Origin: Clostridiales bacterium | GTDB taxonomy: Bacteria > Bacillota > Clostridia > Oscillospirales > CAG-272 | Reading direction: 5' to 3' | DNA: 24,070 nt | NCBI GenBank assembly: GCA_019415985.1 | Contig: DXYE01000007.1 | Span: 23,675 to 47,744, forward strand | In this document: positions 13,126 through 20,369 of the stretch, in pieces | How the letters are laid out: each line of letters starts with the position of its first letter | How positions within the stretch are numbered: the first letter of the stretch is position 1 | Notes under the pieces: model-generated | What the model was told of the DNA's origin: nothing | Seen by the model: the letters and a program-made list of their open reading frames with translations, nothing else | Database searches by the model: none | Made by a program: the position numbers and the translations under genes

Positions 13126-13989
13126 ATGACAGACGTATTAAAGCAAATGGAGGAACGGATGCCCCGATTCTCCAAGGGACAAAGGCAAATAGCACGATAC
13201 ATGCTTGAACATTATGAAAAGGCGGCGTATCAAACCGCTTCACGCCTGGGGTCGATTGTGGGTGTATCCGAATCCACGGTGGTCAGGTTTGCCATTGAAC
13301 TCGGCTACGCGGGATACCCGGAACTGCAGAAGGCTTTGCAGGAGCTGGTGCGCACCAAGCTGACAACAGTACAGCGGATCGAGGTAACCAACGACCGTAT
13401 TGGCGACGCGCGCATACTTGAAAAGGTCCTGACGTCGGATTTAGAAAAAATCCGTCACACCTTGGAGCACGCAGATTATGACAGCTTCGACCGTGCAGTG
13501 GACGCAGTGCTCAGCGCCAGAATGATCTACATCATCGGTGTCAGAAGCTCGGCTGCTCTGGCAAGCTTTTTGTATTTCTATTTCAATTTGATCTTTGAGA
13601 ACGTGCGGCTGATACAGGCGACAAGCGGCAGTGAAATATTTGAGCATATTTTCCGGCTGGGTCAGGAGGATGCGGTCATTGGCATCAGCTTTCCACGATA
13701 CTCCAAGCAGCTTACTAACGCCATGGCCTATGCGAAGAACAGACATGCCCGGACCATAGCGCTGACAGACAGTCCGATGGCGCCGATTGCCAGTCTGGCA
13801 GATCATCTGCTGCTAGCAAAAAGTGACATGGTCTCGTTCGTGGACTCCCTTGTCGCGCCGATGAGCATTATCAACGCCATGATCGTGGCGATCGCAAAAA
13901 AGAAGCAGACGGAGCTTTCTGAGATTTTCGGACAGCTCGAAAGCGTGTGGGACGCCAATGACGTCTATGAGAAATTCCATGAATCATAA
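13126..13989 (+). CDS. MurR/RpiR-family transcriptional regulator
   Basis: The 287-residue protein has an N-terminal RpiR helix-turn-helix domain (1-77), with MPRFSKGQRQIARYML and the recognition region GVSESTVVRFAIELGYAGYPEL (46-67). A C-terminal SIS sugar-phosphate-binding domain follows (about 115-250) with YIIGVRSSAALASFL (135-149), ISFPRYSKQ (187-195) and ALTDSPMAPIASLADHLL (212-229). Such proteins repress or activate genes in response to phosphosugars. The ligand here is unknown. I chose the ATG at 13126 because the family normally begins about 10-12 residues before this first helix. Its ribosome binding site is weak. A better spaced GGAGG serves an in-frame ATG at 13159. It overlaps the following flavoprotein gene. 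Confidence 0.88.
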   Translation: MTDVLKQMEERMPRFSKGQRQIARYMLEHYEKAAYQTASRLGSIVGVSESTVVRFAIELGYAGYPELQKALQELVRTKLTTVQRIEVTNDRIGDARILEKVLTSDLEKIRHTLEHADYDSFDRAVDAVLSARMIYIIGVRSSAALASFLYFYFNLIFENVRLIQATSGSEIFEHIFRLGQEDAVIGISFPRYSKQLTNAMAYAKNRHARTIALTDSPMAPIASLADHLLLAKSDMVSFVDSLVAPMSIINAMIVAIAKKKQTELSEIFGQLESVWDANDVYEKFHES

Positions 13990-15253
13990 TACAGAAGAAA
14001 AAGAACAGGAAACAGACTCCTTGCCCTGCAGAATCGCAGTGATCGGCGGCGGCGCCGCAGGCATGATGGCTGCGGGTACAGCGGCTGGTTTGGGCGCTCT
14101 GGTCACACTTTTTGAAAAGAACCGGGAAACCGGACGAAAGCTCCGCATCACCGGCAAGGGCAGATGCAATGTAACAAATGCCTGCTCCCCAGATACGTTT
14201 TTTCAGCATGTACCGACCAATCCTCGCTTTCTGTACAGCGCGCTGCACCGGTTTACCCCCTCAGATACGGCAGCATTTTTTGAATCGCTCGGCGTCCCTC
14301 TGAAGATCGAGCGGGGCAACCGCGTTTTTCCGGAGTCCGACCGTGCGTCTGATATCGTCGGCGCGCTGCGGTGCTATGTTCATAGGGGCGGATGCGAAAT
14401 CAGGCAGGAAAAGGTACACGCCGTCCGTCCCGCAGAGAATGGCTGGTGTATCGCGGCCGATGAAGAAGATCTGCTGTTCGACCGGGTGATTCTCTGCACC
14501 GGAGGGCTCTCTTATCCCGTGACCGGCTCGGACGGCGACGGGTATCGTTTTGCGCGTGCGCTCGGTCATACGGTTACCCCGCTCTCGCCATCGCTCGTCC
14601 CTCTCGAAACCGCAGAACAATGCTGCCGGGAAATGCAAGGCCTGTCGCTGAAAAACGTTGTCCTTACCGTCTCGGATACCAAAAGCGGAAAATGTATCTT
14701 CAAAGATTTGGGCGAAATGCTGTTTACACACTTTGGGGTATCCGGTCCCCTGGTTCTGCGCGCAACCTCTTACATGGATACCCGCTCTCCCGATCGGTAT
14801 CGTCTCGAAATTGATCTCAAGCCCGCACTGGACGAAAAAATGCTGGATGCCCGCATTCTGTCTGATTTTGATAAAGCAAAAAATAAAAACCTATCCAACG
14901 CCTTAGGCGCCCTGCTTCCTCTGAAAATGATTCTTCCCTTTATCGAATACGCAGGAATATCTCCCTATAAAAAAGTCAACAGCATCACCAAAAAGGAGCG
15001 AGATTCACTGCTGAAACAGATGAAGGCTTTTCCTCTGACAGTCACGGCCTTTCGGCCCATTAAGGAGGCTATCGTCACGCGCGGCGGCGTCAGTGTCAAA
15101 GAAGTGGATCCGCGCACAATGGAATCCCGGCTGCATCCCGGACTGCATTTCGCCGGTGAAATTCTCGATGTAGACGGTCACACCGGCGGCTTCAATCTAC
15201 AGATCGCATTCAGCACAGCCGTGGCTGCCGCGCATGGAGCAGTGGGACTGTGA
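13979..15253 (+). CDS. HI0933/BaiN-family NAD(P)/FAD-dependent oxidoreductase
   Basis: The flavoprotein has an FAD-binding GGGAAG (23-28), GRKLRITGKGRCNVTN (52-67), RVFPESDRASDIV (115-127), CTGGLSYPVTGSDGDGY (173-189) and the C-terminal FAGEILDVDGHTGGFNLQ (391-408), all hallmarks of the HI0933 family. At 424 residues it is full length. The family contains aminoacetone-oxidase-like and BaiN-annotated proteins, and the physiological substrate is generally uncertain. The ATG at 13979 overlaps the last 11 bases of the regulator gene, which favours translational coupling. In-frame ATGs at 13958 and 13967 would extend the overlap. The pairing suggests the regulator and enzyme are coexpressed, though not necessarily that one regulates the other. 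Confidence 0.92.
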   Translation: MNHNTEEKEQETDSLPCRIAVIGGGAAGMMAAGTAAGLGALVTLFEKNRETGRKLRITGKGRCNVTNACSPDTFFQHVPTNPRFLYSALHRFTPSDTAAFFESLGVPLKIERGNRVFPESDRASDIVGALRCYVHRGGCEIRQEKVHAVRPAENGWCIAADEEDLLFDRVILCTGGLSYPVTGSDGDGYRFARALGHTVTPLSPSLVPLETAEQCCREMQGLSLKNVVLTVSDTKSGKCIFKDLGEMLFTHFGVSGPLVLRATSYMDTRSPDRYRLEIDLKPALDEKMLDARILSDFDKAKNKNLSNALGALLPLKMILPFIEYAGISPYKKVNSITKKERDSLLKQMKAFPLTVTAFRPIKEAIVTRGGVSVKEVDPRTMESRLHPGLHFAGEILDVDGHTGGFNLQIAFSTAVAAAHGAVGL

Positions 15254-15746
15254 TATCTGATTCCTCACGAAAAAATACAGGCAGATCCCTTTCGCCCCCT
15301 GACGGGATCTCCGTGGCGCCGCTGATCCCGTCGCAGCGGTTATGAAAAATCATTTTGATCGGTTTTTAACCCGACGGCGGGGCCTGTAAATGCGTGTCCG
15401 TATACATTTGCCGCCCGTTTTATTGCCGTTTTACAAGCGCCGCTCTCTGATCCGGAAACCCCGCAGTGCGTATCGCTTCGAAAGCGGATTCTGACGGCTC
15501 GGTTTTACATACAGCGAACAAGGCTTATTGCCGCTCCAGCACGTCCTCAGATGTCCGGCATATCGCCGCCGAACTGCGCAGAATGCGGCCAAAAGGGCGC
15601 TTTTATACGCCTGCCGGCTTTCTTATGTCTGTTTTCTTCACATCACCCGCACGGGCGGATGTTCCCTGAACCGATCTCAAATATTGCACCGCAGAAGACG
15701 GTATGCCGACACAAGTGAATCCAAAGGAGGACAACGCGCCGGGGTG
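15254..15746. other. Long spacer upstream of the MATE gene, with competing hairpins
   Basis: Three related segments can pair two ways. AGATCCC (15283-15289) pairs with GGGATCT (15304-15310), or GACGGGATC (15301-15309) pairs with GATCCCGTC (15324-15332, 14-base loop). The two hairpins exclude each other. No T-run follows either. An open frame in the 3' half continues into the MATE gene from 15528 but has an Arg/Cys-rich composition unlike a transporter, so I do not extend the gene. No other gene or known riboswitch core is recognised. Confidence 0.45.
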
Positions 15747-17138
15747 ATGTACCGAGCGCCTGAAATTACAGTCATGGTTCGCGACAAATCGTTTTATAGA
15801 ACAATATTCCGCATTGCCCTGCCGGCGGCCTTTCAATCGCTGGTGAGCTTTCTCGTCGTCGTCGCAGACGACGTCATGGTATCGTCTCTTGAAAACGGCG
15901 TAGCCTCCCAGGCAGCGGTATCGCAGATCAATTGCATCACCGCCTTTTATACGGCAACACTGCTCGGATTTGTCAGCGGCTCCTCAGTTCTGATCGCTCA
16001 GTATTGGGGTAAACGGGATCTCGAGCGTATTCGGCGGATTTTTGCTATCGTCATGCGGCTCTGCATTTTTGTTTCCCTTCTGTTTGTTGCGGCCGTCCGC
16101 CTGTTTCCGCGTCAGCTTGCCGGCATCGTGATCGGTGCAGACGAAACCGAGGTCATGCAGTTGGCGCTGACCTATTTTTCCGTAGTCTGCTTTTCATATA
16201 TCCCGTATGCTGTGACCAATGCGCTCATCGGCATGCTGCGCGCAGTCGAAATTGTCAAGGTAACGCTCGTCATCACCACCGCTTCCCTTCTGGTCAACAT
16301 CGGCGGAAATTATCTGCTGATATTCGGGAACTGCGGCTTCCCCCATCTCGGTGTGACAGGCGCGGCAATTGCCACGATTACAGCTCGGCTGACAGAGCTC
16401 GTCATCATTCTTATCTATACCTTCCGAATTCAAAAACATTTTCCCATAAACATCCGTGACTTTTTAAAAACCGACAAGCTCCTTCGCCGCGACTATATGC
16501 GTTATGGTCTGCCGGTAGGCCTCGCTGATATGCAGTGGGCCATGATCGGTCTACTGAAAGCAATGATCGTCGGTCAGCTCGGCGCCGTGTTTATGACGGC
16601 CAACAATATCGCCAATTCCATGATCAACCTGGGCACGCTCTTTACTTTCGCGCTCGCAAGCGGTGCATGCGTCGTAGTCGGTAAAGCTGTCGGTGCAGGC
16701 GACACGCATAAGGCGCGTGAATATTCCAACACCATTCAAATCATGTTTTTTGCAATCGGGCTGTGCATGGCCGCCATCGTTTTTCTGGTACGGGATCCCT
16801 TCATCTCTCTGTACGGTTCCGCATCCGACCCTGAGGTGGCAGCCCTCAGCCGAAAACTGATCGCCATTGTTGCCGTAACGCTGATCGGCTCCTGCTATCA
16901 TGCAAGCTGCTTTGTCGGTATCAACCGCGGCGCCGGAGACAGCCGCTTTGTTGCGCTTGTGGATATGATCTGCGGTTGGCTCGTCGTTCTTCCCGCAACA
17001 GCGCTGGCTGCCTTTGTCTTTCACGCATCGCTTCCTGTCGTTTTCCTGTGTACGCGCATCGATCAATGCTTTAAATGGCTGATCGCGCTGATTCGGCTCC
17101 GTGGAAACCGCTGGATCCGCAACGTCACACGAAGCTGA
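15747..17138 (+). CDS. MATE-family multidrug/toxin efflux transporter
   Basis: The 463-residue protein is strongly hydrophobic with about twelve membrane helices in two homologous halves. The first half begins FRIALPAAFQSLVSFLVVVA with DDVMVSSL; the second begins MRYGLPVGLADMQWAMIGL. This internal repeat and the length are typical of MATE exporters, which use Na+ or H+ gradients to expel cationic compounds. The substrate cannot be told. The ATG at 15747 is preceded by AAAGGAGG (15723-15730) at a long 16-base spacing. An in-frame GTG at 15744 is an alternative. The frame stays open upstream to 15528, but that part does not look like a transporter. Confidence 0.9.
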   Translation: MYRAPEITVMVRDKSFYRTIFRIALPAAFQSLVSFLVVVADDVMVSSLENGVASQAAVSQINCITAFYTATLLGFVSGSSVLIAQYWGKRDLERIRRIFAIVMRLCIFVSLLFVAAVRLFPRQLAGIVIGADETEVMQLALTYFSVVCFSYIPYAVTNALIGMLRAVEIVKVTLVITTASLLVNIGGNYLLIFGNCGFPHLGVTGAAIATITARLTELVIILIYTFRIQKHFPINIRDFLKTDKLLRRDYMRYGLPVGLADMQWAMIGLLKAMIVGQLGAVFMTANNIANSMINLGTLFTFALASGACVVVGKAVGAGDTHKAREYSNTIQIMFFAIGLCMAAIVFLVRDPFISLYGSASDPEVAALSRKLIAIVAVTLIGSCYHASCFVGINRGAGDSRFVALVDMICGWLVVLPATALAAFVFHASLPVVFLCTRIDQCFKWLIALIRLRGNRWIRNVTRS

Positions 17139-17228
17139 AGCATGGTCACCCCACAAGGTTCGTGCAATCAATTGTTTCCGGCATTTTTGTCGTTAAAACT
17201 GTATGGATTCCGAGCGTTTCGGTTAAGT

Positions 17229-17255
17229 CTTTTAATTAAAAGGAAGGCCCCTTCC
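17229..17255. promoter_or_regulatory. Adjacent palindromes upstream of the PHP gene
   Basis: A 14-base perfect palindrome (CTTTTAATTAAAAG, 17229-17242) abuts a GGAAGG-CC-CCTTCC inverted repeat (17242-17255). Together they sit about 45-70 bases before the TTG start of the PHP gene. They could be an operator or a terminator for the MATE gene (stop at 17138). No T-run follows the GC-rich stem on the plus strand. Confidence 0.35.
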
Positions 17256-17298
17256 ATGATCATGAAATTATTTAATATAGACGAAAGGACAATTTATT

Positions 17299-18036
17299 TT
17301 GCAGAACTACAAAAAAATTGAAACACACTGTCACAGCTATCCGATCAGCGGATGCTCGCGAATTCCTGCCGGATCTCTTGCTCCTCTCTACAAGGCACAG
17401 GGCTTCGACACCGTCATTCTGACCAACCATTACGCGGATTTGATCCCCACGCTCGGTGCGACGCCGCGCGAACAAATCGATGCTTTTCTAAAAAACTATG
17501 AAATCGAGCGCGAAAGCGGAAAGGAGGTCGGCGTCAATGTTCTGCTGGGGGCCGAGGTGTTCGTGCCGCATCCCAAGGCGGAGGGTGATGAGCTGAAATG
17601 GTATAACGGAGACTTTCTTCTGTTCGGTCTAAAGCCGTCGTTGCTCTATGAATACTACCCGCTGCATTATTTTTCTCAGAAGAGACTTTTCGAATTCTGC
17701 TGTGCCTACGACATCCTTCTGATCCAGGCGCATCCCTACCGTACAGCCCACCACTGCCTGCCCGCCGATTTGACGCAGGTGCACGGGCTTGAGGTTTATA
17801 ACCCCCATGTTCCTGTGCCGGGCGACATGGAAAATTCCGTGCGGGACGCGTCTGCAAATCACCTTCTCATGACCGCCGGAACTGACTGCCATTATGAAAA
17901 CGAAGCGGGAAATGCCTATATGATGATTCCGCGCGAAGTGGAAACCATAGAGGATTTCCGGGATTATCTGAAAACAGGAGAAGCGATATTTGGCAGCAGG
18001 GAAAAGGGCATTTTTCGGCCGGAAGATATACTTTGA
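17299..18036 (+). CDS. PHP-domain metal-dependent phosphoesterase
   Basis: The 245-residue protein has the PHP metal-ligand set in order: H10-C-H12 near the N-terminus, H44 in LTNHY, E86 in GAEVF, H145 in QAHPYR, and D196-C-H198 in GTDCHYENEAG. PHP enzymes hydrolyse phosphoesters with a tri-metal centre. The substrate is unknown here. It is stand-alone, not fused to a polymerase, and close in size to YciV- or histidinol-phosphatase-like members without matching either clearly. I chose the TTG at 17299 because AAAGGA (17284-17289) is well spaced and the HxH motif follows at the usual distance. No ATG is available before the motif. It is separated from its neighbours by long spacers. Confidence 0.88.
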   Translation: MQNYKKIETHCHSYPISGCSRIPAGSLAPLYKAQGFDTVILTNHYADLIPTLGATPREQIDAFLKNYEIERESGKEVGVNVLLGAEVFVPHPKAEGDELKWYNGDFLLFGLKPSLLYEYYPLHYFSQKRLFEFCCAYDILLIQAHPYRTAHHCLPADLTQVHGLEVYNPHVPVPGDMENSVRDASANHLLMTAGTDCHYENEAGNAYMMIPREVETIEDFRDYLKTGEAIFGSREKGIFRPEDIL

Positions 18037-18344
18037 AGGAAAGACCGGGGCTCAGAGTTCCGTCACCGAAGCTCCGGTAAATCAGCACAGCTTCTGATGC
18101 TGACCGTGAAGAGAACCATACAGCTGCGGTTGACTTCATTGGTCCGTTTCAATGAAACAGACCGATGCTTCTCACAACCGGGACCATATGCCGGAATCGA
18201 AATTTACTTTAACAGCTAAATTTTCCTGCTGAATACAGAAGCGGAACTCGGATGCTCCCGCGCGCGTATCCGCAATCCGTCGTCCGGAAAGCTTTGCGTT
18301 AAAAATATGAAACAGAAATATCGAAACGAGAGGAGAAAGCTGTA
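18037..18344. other. Spacer after the PHP gene with two hairpins
   Basis: A 9-bp stem with one G-U pair (ACCGGGGCT at 18044-18052 with AGCTCCGGT at 18070-18078) begins eight bases past the PHP stop, but no T-run follows. A second hairpin, GGTCCGTTTC-AAT-GAAACAGACC (18141-18163), has one mismatch. No gene or consensus promoter is evident before the next gene's ribosome binding site. Confidence 0.45.
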
Positions 18345-18986
18345 ATGACGGATGCGTCAGATCATCAAAAATTCATCGATGCACTTCGTTTGGCCCGCGA
18401 ACAGGAAAGCTGTATGGAAAGTCAGATTTTTCAGGGCATCGACGTTTCTTTTGCGGATGCAGCTCTGCTCGAATTTCGAAGGATAACCTTTCGGAGCTGC
18501 CGGTTTTCAGAATGCGACTTCACAAAATCGGACTTTTATCTGTGCCGCTTTGAGGGATGCCGTTTAAGCGAATGCATTTTCAGCGGCGCCGTCTGGAATC
18601 AGACAGAGGTCATCAGGGTCAAGGGCGATGGATGCCGGTTTGATCAAAATCATTTCCGGTCGTCGGCGCTTTCCGAATCCTCCTTTCGTTATGCCGTCTT
18701 TTCCGGCAGTGTGTGGAAAGACTGCCGGCTCACAGACTGCTGTCTTGCAGACGCCGTACTTTCAGAAATGGAACTAAAGAAAACAAGCCTGCGGCGGCTG
18801 GATCTCAGACAAGCCGAACTGTTCCGAACCGCACTGTCCGGACTGAATCTTTCCGACAGCCAAATCGACGGCATTACCGTGTCCGATACGGGCGCAGAAC
18901 TGAGAGGAGCTGCCATCCGTGCGGACCAGGCGGTTGTAGCTGCGCATATTTTAGGCATCAAGATTGTAGGACCGCAGGAACTTTAA
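18345..18986 (+). CDS. Cys-rich pentapeptide-repeat protein
   Basis: The 213-residue protein contains pentapeptide repeats over about residues 32-180, with a central Leu/Phe every fifth position, as in CRFSECDFTKSDFYLCRFEG, ADAVLSEMELKKTSLRRLDL and LSGLNLSDSQIDG. Such proteins form a right-handed quadrilateral beta-helix; some mimic DNA and protect gyrase, but most are of unknown function. Cysteines are unusually frequent at the outward positions. The tail QAVVAAHILGIKIV is typical of the C-terminal cap. AGGAGA is well placed before the ATG at 18345. It is flanked by spacers of more than 300 bases and appears monocistronic. Confidence 0.88.
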   Translation: MTDASDHQKFIDALRLAREQESCMESQIFQGIDVSFADAALLEFRRITFRSCRFSECDFTKSDFYLCRFEGCRLSECIFSGAVWNQTEVIRVKGDGCRFDQNHFRSSALSESSFRYAVFSGSVWKDCRLTDCCLADAVLSEMELKKTSLRRLDLRQAELFRTALSGLNLSDSQIDGITVSDTGAELRGAAIRADQAVVAAHILGIKIVGPQEL

Positions 18987-19331
18987 AACGCGTCTGACGC
19001 CATCGCAATAAAACGAACGGAAAGGAATATCTACGCCATCCTGAGTCTTCTCCTCTTTCCGCGCATCCACGCTCGCAGGATTGTAGGGACCGCCCGAAAA
19101 TTTTGCAGTCTTTTCTTATTATTTAAATTTATGAGGTAAGACACAGCGTCACAGGCGAGCGGCCGTCGGCAAGTAAGGCAGCACCGCGCTGCCCATCCGA
19201 AAGATGCATCTTTAAGCAGCCTCTGCATCCAATATTTTGGGGCATCGTCAACCGCCGCATTCTGCGTCCATGGGCGCAGGCCGCCTTTTCTGTGATCTTC
19301 TGCTCATGCAGTTGTAAATGGAGGTACCGCT
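18987..19331. other. Spacer between the pentapeptide-repeat gene and pth
   Basis: A GGCAGC-ACCGC-GCTGCC hairpin (19177-19193) and a 14-base palindrome AAAGATGCATCTTT (19200-19213) stand out. A weak -35-like TTGCAG (about 19099) has no convincing partner. The minus-strand frame at 19031-19228 lacks a ribosome binding site and motifs. No gene is supported. Confidence 0.4.
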
Positions 19332-19967
19332 TTGTCAGTATTTGATCTATTCCGAAAAATTGAAGCCGAGTCTACATCTCGTCAAGCCGCGTCCCCGATC
19401 CAGTTCATCATCTGCGGTCTCGGCAATCCCGGTGATAAATATACGCATACACGTCACAATGCTGGATTTCTGGCGTTGGATTATATCAGCCAGAGGCTGG
19501 GCGCACCGCTGACGCGTTCCAAATTTCATGCGCTCTGCGGCGAGGGCTCTGTCGGCGGAACAAGGGTGCTTTTGATGAAACCGCAGACATTCATGAACAA
19601 TTCCGGGGAAGCCGTACGCGATGCCGCCTCCTTTTATAAGCTTCCTCCGGAAAACATACTGATTATATTTGACGACGTCTCGCTCGCCCCAGCCCGGCTG
19701 CGCGTTCGCCGCAAAGGATCTGACGGCGGTCACAACGGCATCAAGAGCATCATCTACCACCTCGAATCGGACAATTTTCCGCGTATTAAAATCGGCGTCG
19801 GACAGAAGCCGAACCCCGAATACGATCTGGCAGATTGGGTGCTGGGTAAATTTTCCGAGAACGACAAAAAAGAGTTGTATTCGCGATTTGAAACGGTGTA
19901 TCATGCCTGTGAGGACATCGTAGGCGGAGACATAGAACGCGCCATGCAGCGGTGCGCGCAGCAGTGA
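19332..19967 (+). CDS. pth: Peptidyl-tRNA hydrolase
   Basis: Pth releases tRNA from peptidyl-tRNAs that fall off the ribosome. The family core is complete: GLGNPG (29-34), YTHTRHNAGF with catalytic His42, FMNNSG (87-92), FDDVSL (113-118) and GGHNG (132-136), corresponding to the E. coli residues N10, H20, N68, D93 and N114. The 211-residue protein carries about 22 extra N-terminal residues (MSVFDLFRKIEAEST...) before the usual start. The start is TTG at 19332, six bases after GGAGGT (19320-19325). An ATG at 19318 is in another frame. mfd lies downstream, the common Firmicutes order, but 402 bases separate the two here. Confidence 0.96.
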   Translation: MSVFDLFRKIEAESTSRQAASPIQFIICGLGNPGDKYTHTRHNAGFLALDYISQRLGAPLTRSKFHALCGEGSVGGTRVLLMKPQTFMNNSGEAVRDAASFYKLPPENILIIFDDVSLAPARLRVRRKGSDGGHNGIKSIIYHLESDNFPRIKIGVGQKPNPEYDLADWVLGKFSENDKKELYSRFETVYHACEDIVGGDIERAMQRCAQQ

Positions 19968-20369
19968 GTCGTTCTCTGGTCGCGCCGAGATATTATATAC
20001 TCCGCAGTCCACAGCCCAACGTACCGGTAAAGTGCAGGAAAGATCATAGCGCTCACCGCACACGAAGAGACGCGTCTTTTCTCCTCATGAAAGCGTCAGG
20101 AAAATCCTGACGCGCACCAGCAGTTCATGGAACGCTTTCGCAGCTTTAACAGACAAGGCCACGATAACCCGCACGCCCGCGTCAGACAGTTCGTCTTACG
20201 CGGTTCTTCTTGTTCCGCTTCTTACACGGAAAGAAACGGCCTGCATAAAACCTTACCAGACATCTGCTGCGCCGTAAAAAAGCTTTAAAAATTTGGCAGA
20301 ACTTCGCTTTTTTCAGAACGACGGTTTCCCACAGCCTGCCGTATAGGAAAGGATTCAAAGCATAATTCT
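19968..20369. other. Spacer between pth and mfd with an alternative-pairing hairpin
   Basis: A perfect 9-bp stem with an AAA loop (GCGTCAGGA at 20093-20101, TCCTGACGC at 20105-20113) stands out. Its 5' arm also belongs to GAAAGCGT (20089-20096), which can instead pair with ACGCTTTC (20132-20139). A 10-base palindrome AGACGCGTCT lies at 20068-20077. No T-run follows any of these. A T-rich patch (20314-20319) lies near the mfd start without a stem. No gene is recognised. Confidence 0.45.

Noticed and set aside
15528..15746. N-terminal extension of the MATE protein
   Set aside because: The 73 added residues are Arg/Cys-rich and unlike any MATE N-terminus. AAAGGAGG at 15723-15730 points to a start at 15744-15747.
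19347..20063. Minus-strand open frame of 238 codons opposite pth
   Set aside because: Pth is fully supported on the plus strand. The antisense frame has no recognised motif.
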